A DNA stretch of 64,000 bases from the NCBI GenBank assembly GCA_940671915.1, contig CALNVZ010000174.1:24288497-24352496 (forward strand), given 5' to 3'. The notes beneath the pieces were generated by a model that saw nothing but the letters and a program-made list of their open reading frames with translations, had not been told where the DNA came from and made no database searches. Below, piece after piece: positions 23,701 through 33,948 of the stretch. This stretch comes from Paracentrotus lividus. Its lineage: Eukaryota; Echinodermata; Echinoidea; Camarodonta; Echinidae. The number at the start of each line of letters is the position of its first letter. The first letter of the stretch is position 1. The position numbers and the translations under genes were made by a program.

Positions 23701-26700
23701 CCGGTCGTGAGGAATCTGTTGTTTTATTAAAACGTAAATCAACAAAAACCATTTTTTACAGTTCCAAGTGAATTTTTGACAAAAATTAAAATTTGTAATA
23801 GTTCTTACAACTGACGGCACATGATGATAGTCTGATATTGTGAATATAGTACATGTATGTCACTAATATACCCCTGAGCTATGCCCTGTAATTCTGCCTA
23901 ATGGCTTTGCTACAGTTGACTTTATGTGTAAAATCACCCATGGGGTAGGTTGTTACAACAACCTACCCAAATTACATTACACATGTAAAGTGATTTTGTT
24001 TCAATTTTTAGGTGTTAATATTTTGATATTTCTATTATTACTTTAGTCTATTCTAGAGCTCTACTTGAACTACTGTTAACGATACCAAGAAACTGGAAAG
24101 TTGAAACAAGAGTATAGCATAAGAGATTTCCACATTGTATCAAATTACCCCGTATGTTTACATCTAGTAACAATTCACCCCGTATGGTGTAACAACTTAC
24201 CCCGTATACGGGGTAGGTTGTTACAAAAAAAAAATGTCTTCATTAATTAAGCTGTAGTTAATTAGTGTTTACATGTTTTCAAGTTTTAGGTGCCTAAGGT
24301 TTTAGCCAACATAATAGGCTAACTACAGACCCGAAATGGAGTGTGTGAGTACTTTCATTAGAATTATCTGGCCCATAAATGTGAATTTTGTAACGTCCAT
24401 CCCCGGTCTTCCCTATCAGCCATAGGGGTAAGGTTCGGTTGGTCAATCAGGTTGGTCGTCCATTTTCTCCCCCTTTTTTTTGGGGGGGGGGGGGCGGGCC
24501 CACTGGGGCCCCCTTGGATCCTCGCCTGATAATAGTGAAATATGGGATGCGTTGATGCGTCTGCAAATGAAATAATCTAAAATTTCATAAAAATACTTGT
24601 AGATACACTTACTCAAAGATCTCAATTCGTTCACCGTGGTTACTGCATCTGGGTCTGTATAGCTCGTGACCAAGTCTTGATATACCATGCCTTGTCTGTC
24701 ATTGGACGGGTCAGTGTTGGGGATGTCGGCTGCTGCACCCTGATACCTGATCACAGCCAGCCCTTGCAGACCCTTTCCCTGGTTGTAACCTTTGACCTTT
24801 AGCCAGTAGTTACCAATTTCTTGAGAGGCATCCAAGACAAAGTCGTACCTGTACATGAACAAAAATATTAAAACTTAGACTTGGTTACTGTTACTATATA
24901 TTTCATTTTCATTAGACTTGGTATATTTATAAATCATTTAACTTGTTCTCTCGTTGACGTATTTCTTGTTGATCATCATCCATACCATCAGCACTGCCAT
25001 GACTGCAAAATACGAAGAAATTGCTTTATTCAACATATTCAAAGGTGCATTTTTTTAAAAACCTGAGTAAAGAAAAATACAAGAGAATAAAAAAGACCTC
25101 AACAATTTTCAACACTATAACTGCGTTAAGGTTCAGACGCGCTATAGACATCTGATTAAATGGCGTGTTTTAGATCATTCCCTTACCTCTCTCCTGCGAA
25201 CAAGAAGAAAGCATCAACTTCTAAAGGTTGGAATTCACCTCCATCAGATGAGATGAGGGTGATGTTGTGACCATCGACTGAGACCTTCAATGGGAAGTTT
25301 GTGATACCACTACTAATGACCCGGAAACGATATCGTTTGCCCTGGAAATTGTAAAAGTTAAAATGGTGATGAACGAAGTATTTAATGGTTGGGTGTATCA
25401 CCTTGTAAAGATTGAATGTCTTAAAAAAGAAGAAAAAGACCATATGGATATATGGTAAAACTCAATCCCCCAAAACACAAATGACTTAATGCCACTCATG
25501 TTTATTAATATAATATAATCGCCTAGAGGGATTGTATACCGGGTGTAGTTACATCTGCCATCATCCAATATAATTGTTATGTTGGATTAAGTTTGCATTT
25601 GTGGTTTGTTGGAAACATGATGTATATCGATATGTAGTTCTGCAAAACATTTGTTAATGGTAATTACTTCACAAAGAATTGGAATTGATAATAAAAACAA
25701 TGAATTATATGAAATAGTATGAAAAGAAGATGTATGGACAAAAGTCTATTCAAAAGTGATGTATGGAAATGGGGTTTACGGTAAAGGGATGCATGGACAT
25801 GTTTTGGAAATGAGATGTATAGAAACAAAATCATGTTACCTGTTGGACTTCATAGACTTCCCTAGGTGTGACCGATGACGTTGGTTCATCACTACCATAT
25901 ACTGCGAAAGATCCCTTCCCATTAATCAGTATGGAATTCGGGTTTTCGTCATCGCCTCTGAAGTGGCTATTGAGATACGAGGAGACAGTTTCTTCACGAG
26001 TCCAGTCGTTGATGATCACCTTATGTTCAGACAAATCGTAGTCGTACAAATCGCCATGTGGGTCGGCCTGCATATCCATGGGAAGATTTAAGATGATGCC
26101 ATGAGTGTACAGTAATAATTATGGTAATTGTAACATTTTCCAAATATATGATAGCAATATAGTTGTGGTTTGTGGTTGTTGCCTCTTCTTTTTTGCTATT
26201 TGTATTACACAAGCCTTTGTAGTTTCTTCACCATTACAAATGAAACTCGCTCTGCATGTTATTGGCCTATTTGAACGCACAAAATCCCAAACGGGGTGAT
26301 AGAGTGGTGACCAGACAAGAACCATTTTTCAAAATGCACTTTGTGCATCGGAACTAAATGCGGTGTTACATAATTACAACAACACATTGAAACCTATCGA
26401 GACGTTCAACTATAATTGGATGTGCTCAATGCATACAGGAGCATCATCGGAGATTGCTTATACCTGTTTCGACTGTCTGATGAATAATGCACCAAAAAGA
26501 CCTTCAGCCCGCTGCAAACCCGTATGAGCATGCCACCAGTGTGTTCCCGGATTATCGGCCGTGAAGGTATATCTAATTTGGAATAAGGTTGAGATAAAGT
26601 GTAATCTTAACAACTGACATCCTACTCGTGACACCCCCCCCCCCCCAAAAAAAAACAATTTCTGAGTCGTCCATAGAAATCATAATCCTATTTCAGTTTG

Positions 26701-29700
26701 AGTAAGACCAACCCCCTAACCCTAATTTTTTTAGGCGTAGATAGGAGTTCCCTTTAAAAAAATACCAACGTTGCTTATTTTACAAGGAGTTCCTTGTTAA
26801 GCTTTATGTGTTTTTAAGAGTATCAAACTTTTGAATACACTGGACGAGCCAGCATGTTGACATGACCCGTGCGTGTAACAATCAGTTTTTGTTGGGTGTA
26901 TCTTGCACTTCAAGCCATGGATATATCAATCTCATTATTGTCACAACGTAAACGAGGTATCTTCTTCAACATAGTGGAGATCTAACAGAATTTGGAGCGT
27001 ATGAATTACAAAAGTTTCTTTTGTCATGGATAATTGCAAAACCCAAGAAGAATATTTTTGCATTGCTGAGGAGTAATGGTTTAGCGCAACGGACTAGCCG
27101 AGGAGAAGTCTTGTAATCTACGGTAGATGTAGAAGTGTTCGTATTTGTAGGTATGAATGGCTCAGGAACAACAAATAACATAAGTAGAGAAAGTCATAAT
27201 TGCCAGTGGGATTGGAGAGTGTTTTTCTGTGAAAATGCTATTTACAAAACTCAATATATTATTTGTAAAGAATAGATTCATGGACCACATCGTTGGTCAT
27301 ATATGGTAATACTAGATAAACGAGATAAAGATGATGATACACTGTTCGTCATAAAGGTGGAATATTTTTTTCTTGGTCAAGAGACATTATGTTGCTCCGT
27401 TATTAATTTCTTGAATGTGTTTGTCACCGCTTTCACTTTCTGGGATCCTGGGTGTATCTCGGACGTTCCCTCAACCCTTCCCGGGGATTTTTCTTCAAAA
27501 AAGTTTGTCACCCGCAGAAGATGGCCGTTTTCTTCATTTTTTTCTTATTTTTGGGGCCCTTTTTTGTCCACGCGACCCACCAAGGCCCCCTCAGTCCTAC
27601 CCAAGGAAACACGTCTGAGATGGAGATTTGTTATTGTTCTTTAAATCAAATCTAGATTTATGGTTACAGGCTCGACCTTTTTGTCTAGGGGAGGGGTCTA
27701 AATGTATTTTGATTGGGGTTCAACATTCATTTTATTCCTTTTTACACCATGGAAATTTCTATCTTCCCTAAATTGTATTGTAAAATCTCAACCAAACATA
27801 AATCAAATATAATATTATCAATGATGACCATTTACAGCCTTGTCATCAAGGCTAAACAAAATTTAAGGAGAAAATGGTGATATTTAAGGGTTAAAGGTGG
27901 TTTTTCATTTCTTTTGTTTTCAGCATAAAGATGGAATAAAATATTCCGGATTTTCACGGATCTCGTTTTTTACTTCAACCCCTCCCCTAGACAAGAGACC
28001 TTAACCTGTCCCCAGAAATATAGATTTAACTTAAAGAACAATATAAAACAATACACCCCAGTCGCGTTTCCTGGGGGGAAGGACTGAGGGGGGCTTGATC
28101 GGCCGGGAAAACAAAAAAGGGCCCCAAAATGAGAAAAAATGACAAAAATGGGCATCACGGGGGTTGACAAAACTTTTTTAGAAAAAGGTCCACGTGAAGA
28201 GTTGGGAGAATGTCCAAGATATAGCCAGGGTCCCAAAAAGTAAAAGCAGGGACAAACATATTCAAGAAATTAAAGCCAGAGCAAATCATGTCGCTATAGC
28301 GGCAAAAAAATATTCCAACTTTATGACGAACAGTGTAGTAATGATGGCATTGCTCATGATCAGTGGTGTCGACGAAAAAAAAATAAAATAAAAAACAAAG
28401 ATAATGATCACAAAAGTGATAATAATTAGTGTGCTAATGGATGAGGTGGTAATAATTATGATGACGATGATGTTACTGACAGCGATAATGATATTTGTCA
28501 TAGTGGTGATAAAAACGATCATCATGATTGTCATTGTCACGGCCGTGAAGTCATAAAAATTTAAAACAACAACTAACTTGAAGGAGTTTTCTGCTGTGAT
28601 AGGGCACTGGGACACCATGAACACACCGTCCATATACTGATTCTTCTTCATATGGAGACCATGCCAGTGCAAGGTAACGGCTTCAATGTTGCTCATGCTG
28701 TTGATGACATTGATAGCGACACTATCGTGCTCACATATCTGTAATAGAGAGTTTCTTATATCATCATCACTAAAAAAAAAAAAGAAGGAAAAGGGGACAA
28801 CTTAGGACAAACAATTTTGCGTAGCCTCCGTCTTGACAAATCTAACCTATACAGTGCGTCCCAAAAAGAACTATACACTTTTGACAAGGCTACCAAAATA
28901 AAAATATATTGTTCTTGAGGATAAAGTTCAGATGTATATAAAGCTCATAATTATCCTCAACTATCATTATGACACGAAAAATTCCGAAAATAACGCATTC
29001 TTCAGTGAGCAATGCCCACTTTTATGAAGGACACAAAAAACAGCCTGCGCAGGAATTTGATATTCATTTATCCCCTGGGTATGGCATGCCAAGAAGGATT
29101 CAAGTAATAATTGAATAAATCGGCTAACAAAGACAAAAACAAACTGAAGTCAGAGCAAAAATCAAAATATGAAAACAAAACGGTGAAAAACTACATTTTT
29201 GCATAATATTGATTGTTTATTTCTGACTTTTGATATATCTTTTACTCTGTTAGCTGATTCATTCCATTATTTTTTTTAAATCCTTCTTGGCACGCCATAC
29301 CCAGGTGGTAATGAATAGCAAATTCCTGTGCAGACTATTTTTAGTGTCCTTCATAAAAGTGGGTATTGCTCACTGAAGAATGCGTTATTATCAGAATTTT
29401 TTGTGTTATAAGGATATTTGAGGATATGAGCTTTATATACTGTCTGTGTCAAATAAAATGGTACAAGTGGAAATCATTTTTTTTTTAAGTATGAAGATTA
29501 ATCACAGCTTGCTATTGTTTGGTATTTTCATAAAGCAAGAAGATCAGACTTTCACCTGCAATTTTTTTCATCACATTTGGTGTTGTAATTTTTGAAACAT
29601 GACTAGTTTTCTACAATCAAGAAAAATCTATTTTTCGCACGCCGTCCCATGCCTTTGTCATGTTTGTGTATAGATTTCGCATAATGGCCATGAAGTGCTC

Positions 29701-30068
29701 AATTTCGATTTGTTCCTCGTCGCACAAAATTTAGCATAACTTCTGTTTTACGAAAGCAAATCATACAGCACAAAGCGCATCAGCAAGGAAATTTATTTGG
29801 CTTTATTTTGGTTCCACATACTTACATTACTTGCAAATATTTCACACCTTAATAATTTTTTCCCGACTGTACCATTTTTTTTTTTGACACAGACTGTACA
29901 TCTAAACCTCTTCGGCAAGAAATATGCTTTTTTAATTAATTTTGGCAGCCTTGTCAAAAGTGTATAGTTCTTTTTGGGACTCACTGTAGTCATATTGTTC
30001 CCATTTCAGGGGAACACAAGCAGACACACACACACACACACACACACAGACACACACACACAAAAACA

Positions 30069-30101
<33 letters not shown>

Positions 30102-30904
30102 TTACTCACAAAAGCAAACCTACACACCCCATAAAATAAAAACTAACACCCCCCCACACACAACACACAACCAAGAACAAATACCATTAATCTAAGACAC
30201 CTCTTTATTGGAAACAAAAACAAAACAAATAAAGAACTATCATGGGCATAGACTTATCATACTTATGATATTACCTCAATTGCAGGTCCTGGCAGAGTCC
30301 TATTAGCAACAATGATAGAACGTGGAACTCCATCAGCCGTTACGCAATGGTCCCGGTAACAGTCATCAGTGTTGCAGGGACAGTCATAACAGGCTTTAGC
30401 CATGGTATAATACCACTCAACAACCAGAGTGTAGTCGCAGTTCATTGGTTGGGTATTACTACAGTTTCTTAAACAAGGATGACGGATCTTTTCTGAGGTT
30501 TTAGAGGGAGAAGAGAGGTGGATATGCTTTCAATATCTTCCTAGCTTGACTTCCTATTGACTTTATTTTGACTAAAATTTTGATTTATTTTGAAATATAT
30601 TTGGAAATTTTCAATGTACTTTATGCGACTGTTGGAAGGGTAAACTCAACCATTGGGCCTTGTTTTTGGTCATTCACTATTAAAGAAAGAAACGAAAAAA
30701 AAAAAACAAACAAACAAAGAAGAAGAAGAAGTAGAAGAATATTTATTTTTAAATCCATAATAATATAAGGATTCACACATGGTGTGAATAGGCAAAGGCA
30801 AAATCATTGGAAAGTCGTAAAATAAAATTTACCTGGGGTTTTCATGAAGCTTCCAATGTTTGGCAGAGGAGGCTCCAATGTCCTGTTGCGCAAACATTCT
30901 GGAT
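18199..30904 (-). CDS. Membrane-anchored laccase-like multicopper oxidase, 12 exons (5' end missing)
   Basis: Family role: multicopper oxidases oxidise phenols, amines or metal ions and reduce oxygen to water. The joined exons (listed separately, all GT-AG, all phases compatible) give 671 residues from the first confident exon. Copper motifs in order: HWHG (121-124), HAH (165-167), HPFHIHG (516-522) and [12 protein letters not shown] (587-598). All ten His and the type-1 Cys588 are present, with Met598 as the probable axial ligand. A Cys-rich N-terminal part (HPCLRNC, then KACYDCP) matches invertebrate laccases. After the third cupredoxin domain comes a short linker, one hydrophobic helix (about 639-661) and a basic tail [11 protein letters not shown]. 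This predicts an extracellular enzyme on a type I anchor. The signal peptide exon was not found upstream of 30904. The gene looks intact apart from that. Substrate is not determinable: phenol oxidase and ferroxidase are both possible. Confidence 0.93.
18861..19003 (-). CDS. Laccase-like exon 11: type-1/type-3 copper motif
   Basis: The acceptor TTGTATTAG precedes ATGGCGG and the donor is GAG then GTAGGAA. It encodes residues 548-595, ending [16 protein letters not shown], the fourth copper motif with the type-1 Cys. The phase joins D548 across the upstream intron. Confidence 0.93.
19210..19357 (-). CDS. Laccase-like exon 10: HPxHxHG motif
   Basis: An A-rich acceptor ending TAG precedes ACCGTTGAG and the donor is CAAG then GTAAGAG. 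It encodes residues 499-547, [16 protein letters not shown] then [10 protein letters not shown], which is the third copper motif. Confidence 0.92.
19557..19748. mobile_element. Orphan terminal arm of the 13398-15723 element family
   Basis: It carries the AAGAAAAATGTCAATAAAA word, CTCCCGCATCTTCTGGTACC, and the AATTCGAAAT-like part in the same order as the left arm at 13430-13600. It lies inside the intron between laccase exons 9 and 10. No second arm is nearby. Confidence 0.75.
19826..20063 (-). CDS. Laccase-like exon 9
   Basis: Encodes residues 420-498, [13 protein letters not shown] through FPSSPLMSQ and a Cys-rich acidic stretch ([10 protein letters not shown]). Donor GAG then GTATAAC. Two acceptors are possible. 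The one ending GATCAG (exon right edge 20063) keeps phase with exon 8. The one 5 bases upstream (edge 20068) would need a phase-0 partner, which I could not find. Confidence 0.85.
20371..20446 (-). CDS. Laccase-like exon 8 (small, inferred by phase)
   Basis: The acceptor ACAACTTCTCAG precedes GCACGGATG and the donor is GGGAG then GTCTATT. The 76 bases encode residues 394-418, [15 protein letters not shown] then [10 protein letters not shown]. Its phases are exactly those required between exons 7 and 9, and its position matches the variable stretch before the NPxF region in laccases. The donor is weak and there is no strong sequence conservation, so the boundaries are the least certain in the gene. 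Confidence 0.6.
20857..21039. mobile_element. Small MITE, TAAATAGTGCATGCTCT ends (~183 bases)
   Basis: The left end TAAATAGTGCATGCTCT is mirrored at the right by AGAGCATGCACTATTTA. The arms continue inward (ATGCAACATACTAGATTATG against CATAGTCAGTAATGTTGCAT). Confidence 0.8.
21060..21545. repeat. Homopolymer mosaic: A/T runs alternating with GGCCGCCCCC-like words
   Basis: At least six alternations of A or T runs of 9-24 bases with short GGCCGCCCCCC, GGGCCCAAAAAA or GCCCCCACT words, in both orientations. Frames through it are Lys- or Phe-rich artefacts. Confidence 0.85.
22897..23493. mobile_element. TTAA-flanked foldback MITE (~597 bases)
   Basis: TTAA (22897-22900) then AGGGGAATCC opens the element. 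GGATTCCCCT then TTAA (23490-23493) closes it. Nearly the whole element is one inverted repeat: AACTCTCCATTCGTTTTGTA near 23090 pairs with TACAAAACGAATGGAGAGTT near 23279, and the arms meet around TCTGAGCTCA/TGAGCTCAGA at the centre. A TTAA target duplication with perfect ends is typical of piggyBac or Kolobok-type elements. Non-coding. Confidence 0.88.
23577..24415. mobile_element. TA-flanked element 'E', AGGGGAGACCGGG ends (full copy 1)
   Basis: The left end is TAGGGGAGACCGGGGATGGA and the right end TCCATCCCCGGTCTTCCCTA. The interior repeats GGGGTAGGTTGTTAC and its inverse several times, including a palindrome near 23943. No coding capacity. Other copies are at 53673-54516 (full), 33949-34420 (partial) and 60753-61128 (partial, inverted). 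TA flanks suggest Tc1/mariner. Confidence 0.85.
24613..24848 (-). CDS. Laccase-like exon 7
   Basis: The acceptor TTCATGTACAG precedes GTACGAC and the donor is TTTGA then GTAAGTG. It encodes residues 315-393 and one base of 394: [15 protein letters not shown], then [12 protein letters not shown], then [15 protein letters not shown], the end of the second cupredoxin domain. Confidence 0.92.
25187..25341 (-). CDS. Laccase-like exon 6
   Basis: The acceptor CAATTTCCAG precedes GGCAAACG and the donor is GAGAG then GTAAGGG. It encodes residues 264-314, [18 protein letters not shown] through [12 protein letters not shown], the core of the second cupredoxin domain. Confidence 0.94.
25342..25839 (-). 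other. Laccase-like intron 5-6
   Basis: 498 bases, AT-rich, with no transposon ends or conserved element recognised. Confidence 0.7.
25840..26067 (-). CDS. Laccase-like exon 5
   Basis: The acceptor ATGGATATGCAG precedes GCCGACC and the donor is CAACAG then GTAACA. It encodes residues 188-263: [18 protein letters not shown], then NDW, then [11 protein letters not shown], the start of the second cupredoxin domain. Confidence 0.94.
26464..26572 (-). CDS. Laccase-like exon 4: HxH copper motif
   Basis: The acceptor TTCCAAATTAG precedes ATATACC and the donor is AAACAG then GTATAAG. It encodes residues 151-187, [16 protein letters not shown] then [17 protein letters not shown]. His165 and His167 are trinuclear-centre ligands. 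Confidence 0.94.
26573..28577 (-). other. Laccase-like intron 3-4 (2.0 kb)
   Basis: Contains a poly-C and A run near 26633-26656, a ~1 kb foldback (27332-28345) and a GAT/AAT-rich trinucleotide patch (about 28400-28530). Nothing else recognised. Confidence 0.7.
27332..28345. mobile_element. Foldback element in laccase intron (~1.0 kb)
   Basis: Inverted arms of about 385 bases (27332-27720 and 27965-28345) surround a ~245-base centre. ACACTGTTCGTCATAAAG near 27341 pairs with CTTTATGACGAACAGTGT near 28318, and GTCTAGGGGAGGGGT near 27684 pairs with CCCCTCCCCTAGAC near 27980. The arms differ by many substitutions, so the element is old. No target duplication identified, superfamily unknown. Confidence 0.8.
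28578..28738 (-). CDS. Laccase-like exon 3: HWHG copper motif
   Basis: The acceptor CTCTATTACAG precedes ATATGTGAG and the donor is TTCAA then GTTAGTT. It encodes residues 98-150: [15 protein letters not shown], then [12 protein letters not shown], then [12 protein letters not shown]. His121 and His123 form the first copper motif. Confidence 0.94.
28852..29986. mobile_element. Non-autonomous mariner-like element (~1.13 kb) in laccase intron
   Basis: The left end is CAGTGCGTCCCAAAAAGAAC and the right end GTTCTTTTTGGGACTCACTG, flanked by TA on both sides (28850-28851 and 29987-29988). The inverted repeats continue inward, with GCATTCTTCAGTGAGCAATG near 28997 mirrored near 29370. No intact transposase frame. 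The ends and TA target fit the mariner superfamily. Confidence 0.85.
30018..30172 (+). repeat. (AC)n microsatellite
   Basis: A long interrupted CACACA tract with flanking AC-rich sequence, in the intron between laccase exons 2 and 3, just beside the mariner-like element. Confidence 0.95.
30275..30492 (-). CDS. Laccase-like exon 2: N-terminal Cys-rich part and start of domain 1
   Basis: The acceptor AAAACCTCAG precedes AAAAGATCC and the donor is ATTGAG then GTAATA. It encodes residues 25-97: [10 protein letters not shown], then [21 protein letters not shown], then [16 protein letters not shown]. The last motif is a hallmark of the first cupredoxin domain. Confidence 0.94.
30833..30904 (-). 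CDS. Laccase-like exon 1 of the supported set
   Basis: The acceptor ATTCCCTTCAAG precedes ATCCAGAATG and the donor is CCCCAG then GTAAATT. It encodes residues 1-24: [16 protein letters not shown] then IGSFMKTP. The first codon is split, so a further upstream exon must supply one base plus the signal peptide. Confidence 0.85.
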
Positions 30905-31982
30905 CTTGAAGGGAATAAAAATTTAAAAAGATATAAGAGTTCTTTTTTCATAAGTTATATAATATTTAATTCCACGACCGTCTCAGCAAACGTTTTTATA
31001 TTAAATATATTAGAATATAAAGGTTTACACTCACTAACGACAATAGTGGAAGATAAGTTGGTCATATAAAAATGACATGATAAAGAGTCTCCAAAGTGCG
31101 ATGAATGATCAAGAGCAGTACTCTCGGGGAAACTGCGTGAGAATCTTCGGCATAAAAGAATCACCAAGTGAGACAACTACATCTACAGTTTGTAAGTTCG
31201 CCAATGAGAATCTGGGGTGACCTAAAACCTGAACACATCGACCGTTGTCATCGAGTGAAGAGACGTATTTAGACTATAGGATGGTTGCTCAAATTGTGAC
31301 TTCTCCCAGGTTTAGCCATTCCACAACACTTTAGGGATATGATAATGTATTAAATAATATATAAAGCAAATTCTATAATGTCGCATATCTTAGATTTTGA
31401 CCAGCATTCAAAATAGAATTTAAGAATAATAAACATTACGAAAATCGATCAACTTGGCAATGTCCCCATTTGTTGCGTGTATTACCATTCGCCACTTATC
31501 AATAAGTGCGTGCAATGCCACGAGGCATTCTCAACCTCCTTCAGTTTGGCGTCTGAAAATGTTCCATTTCGAAGGCACCGATTGATCAGGATTCCGGTTA
31601 ATGTGCTTATAAAAACGATAATCATGTACACATGAAGGGTCAAAATGACAATGACAGCAGAGCTGTATCAACACATTATTAATCTTCCGAACTCTGTTGT
31701 CATTGTCAATTTAAGCCTTCAAGTGTACATGATTTTTGCTTTATATTTCTCTCCCCACCCCCTATGTCTCCTCTCTCTCTCTCTCTCTCTCTCCCCATTG
31801 GAAGGGGAAGAGGTGGTACAGGTGGTACATGAGAGCATTTAGTTGCATATTTTCCATATCTTGTAGATAATAGAAAATCAAATCTATTTGAATATGTTTT
31901 GTGTTGTAGTTAATTGTTTTGGAGAAAACTGCAATATTTTCTTAATCATCAAATAGCAAAAGGAATCAAGTTTTGTACTTAC
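30905..31982 (-). other. Presumed laccase 5' intron or upstream sequence
   Basis: No convincing signal-peptide exon found here on the minus strand. A (CT)n microsatellite is at about 31768-31793. The rest is AT-rich and unremarkable. Confidence 0.4.
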
Positions 31983-32015
31983 TCATCAAAACCATGATAC
32001 CACTGCCTAACCTGT
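31983..32015 (-). CDS. Tentative upstream micro-exon of the laccase-like gene
   Basis: On the minus strand a pyrimidine-rich acceptor (CTTGCTTTGTGCAG) is followed by 33 bases and a strong donor (GATGA then GTAAGTAC). In the phase required by the next exon it reads RLGSGIMVLM, continuous with NPECLR. It is too short to be the signal peptide alone, so another exon further upstream would still be needed. The match rests on splice sites and phase only. Confidence 0.25.
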
Positions 32016-32929
32016 CTGCACAAAGCAAGAATGGAGTGCAAAATGAAATTTTAGCCTACATGAGGGACACATAGAGTTAGATACTAATTAAAAATGACTT
32101 ATGCCACTTGTTTCCAGTTGCCATTAAAAGACAGCAGCGTGTGGGTGCGTTTCAAACGAGTGGAAATTAAGGAGACCATTTGTTAAAATTTGTAGTTCTG
32201 GAATGAATACAATGATTACATTTCCCTTCTTTCTTTAATAGGGGAAAATAAATTGAGGAGGTAGTAATTTCGTTGAAAAATGCCAGACCCAAGCCCGCAC
32301 CTGTTTTCTTGCAACAAAAATTGATTCAGTTGTGTTCCGATTCATTACTCTTTCATTTAACAATAGTGATTCGAACTTAGTGTTGTCTCTTCAAATCATT
32401 GATAATGTTTGGTTACTAGTTATGACTGGATATTTCCTGATGTTGGACATATTTTGAAAAGTTTAGGTAAAGAATCCATGATTATGATTGTTTTCTATAT
32501 AGTACTAGAAGTATAAAACTAATTTGGGGCCCCAATAATCCTGTCTCAAAAATAACTTTCATTTTTTCATTGGAATCAAAGACGTCGAGGTTTGATCTCG
32601 TTTGTTTACATACGCAACTATCGCTAGGGGGATAAAGAAATGTGAATTGTTTTGAACGAGGCCGCATAGATCAATATGACAGGTACATGCCGTGCATTTG
32701 CTTTTAATATACGTAAACACACAGTTAATGCCGGCCTTTTCCAGTTGATTCAGCCGAGTCAGATTGGAGTGAGCGGTGATATCTTTTATTTGTTTTTCTA
32801 CTGTATTGCAAATTAGAAGATATGCGACATATCGCATTGATGTTGCCCTGTTTTAAAACGGATTTTCATATGACAGGAGCGTTGTGGATTTTTCAACCCT
32901 GCGGAAATGGAAAACTAGCGACATTATCG
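32016..32929. other. Upstream sequence, no gene seen
   Basis: AT-rich sequence where the laccase promoter or first exon might lie. The longest minus-strand open frame (about 32559-32837) has no recognisable domain, signal peptide or splice context. Confidence 0.5.
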
Positions 32930-33740
32930 GGAACCATCCCATAGTCTATATTGAACCTACACCTTGGATGGCGCTGATATCAAACCCACGTTCCATAGTC
33001 AGCACGTGCGACTATTCATAATACGATGATCTGACAGCATGGCTCCTATGCTTCATCATACATGCCTTACGACGCTACATATTATGAACTGATCATCCAC
33101 TACTATATATATATCGCTCTGATAGTCTCACAGACGCGCAGTACAACAGCGATCTGCTCCCTGCGATACTATGATACCGGATAAGAAGCAACCGACATCC
33201 GTCATATAGCGGATGAAATCTGACGCGTCTATACACTACTATACCGCACTCAAAGAAAATTCACTCAGACTCAGCGCAGATCTCTCGTATAAAGTGTCTG
33301 AAGTCTATCTGGATCCGTCGTAGACTATTAATAGTCAATAGCATGATCCTCCGCGACCAGTACGCCACTTCTGTACATCCAGCAACATGATACGAGCTCC
33401 GCTCCGTCACCAACTCCGACTTCTCCATACGTACCATCGAATAACTTCGCAAGATGACCTTACGGTCTGATCAACTAAACGCTATAGTTCTAGTCGTACT
33501 ATAAACGCAGCTCCTTCCCGCACCGACGCGCTCAGTACACGTCCATGACGATACAGTAACATAAATTAGCTCATATACTCATACGTGCCTACAATCGTAC
33601 TAGTCATGTCATCGTCACAGCGCATGCACGCGCGCCCAACTTAGATCTGCACATCTGTCTGTCAAAGCTCCATATGACCTAGGACAGCGACACGCGCGAT
33701 GGCTTCTGACGTCCGCTCACATATATGCGATGTGTACAAG
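32930..33740. other. Compositionally anomalous block, probable low-quality sequence
   Basis: Base composition becomes nearly even, CpG-containing words such as CGCG and ACGC become frequent, and homopolymers longer than four almost vanish. The sequence on either side is AT-rich with many long runs. No coding or repeat structure is visible. The block ends where the inverted arm of core copy A becomes readable. Confidence 0.7.
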
Positions 33741-33766
33741 AAAACCAATCATGACACCAATGGACT

Positions 33767-33948
33767 TGACTGAACAGGCTCTGATAACAGAACTTTGACT
33801 GTTTTTGTTTTATTTTTGTTATTTTGCTATCATTCAATGCCAAAGTGAGACTAAAATATACGTCGTACAATCAATATATAAACATGCCTCTAGACATCAC
33901 TCTCTGTGATACTTGAACACTTTTATCCTCTTTTACTTTATTCACAAA
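33767..33948. repeat. Left inverted arm of core copy A
   Basis: Reverse complement of 40558-40738 with only a few single-base differences, for example CATCACTCTCTGTGATACTT against AAGTATCACAGAGAGTGATG. It abuts the core at the partial palindrome GGTTGTT-AC-AACAACC. The match disappears leftward into the anomalous block. Confidence 0.92.

Larger units (their letters stand above)
20447..24612 (-). other. Laccase-like intron 7-8 (4.2 kb), packed with repeats
   Basis: Contains a poly-T tract (about 20741-20786), a small foldback (20857-21039), a homopolymer mosaic (21060-21545), a TTAA-flanked foldback (22897-23493) and a TA-flanked element (23577-24415), listed separately. The stretch 21560-22896 shows no recognisable feature beyond poly-C and poly-G runs near 21957 and 22082. 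Confidence 0.7.

Noticed and set aside
29974..30195. His/Thr-rich frame
   Set aside because: Translation of the (AC)n microsatellite.
32559..32837. 92-codon minus-strand frame upstream of the laccase-like gene, considered as the missing first exon
   Set aside because: No signal peptide, no donor in the phase needed by 30833-30904 and no recognisable motif.
33261..33452. Short open frames within the anomalous block
   Set aside because: In near-random, GC-balanced sequence frames of this length are expected by chance, and the block is probably low-quality read sequence.
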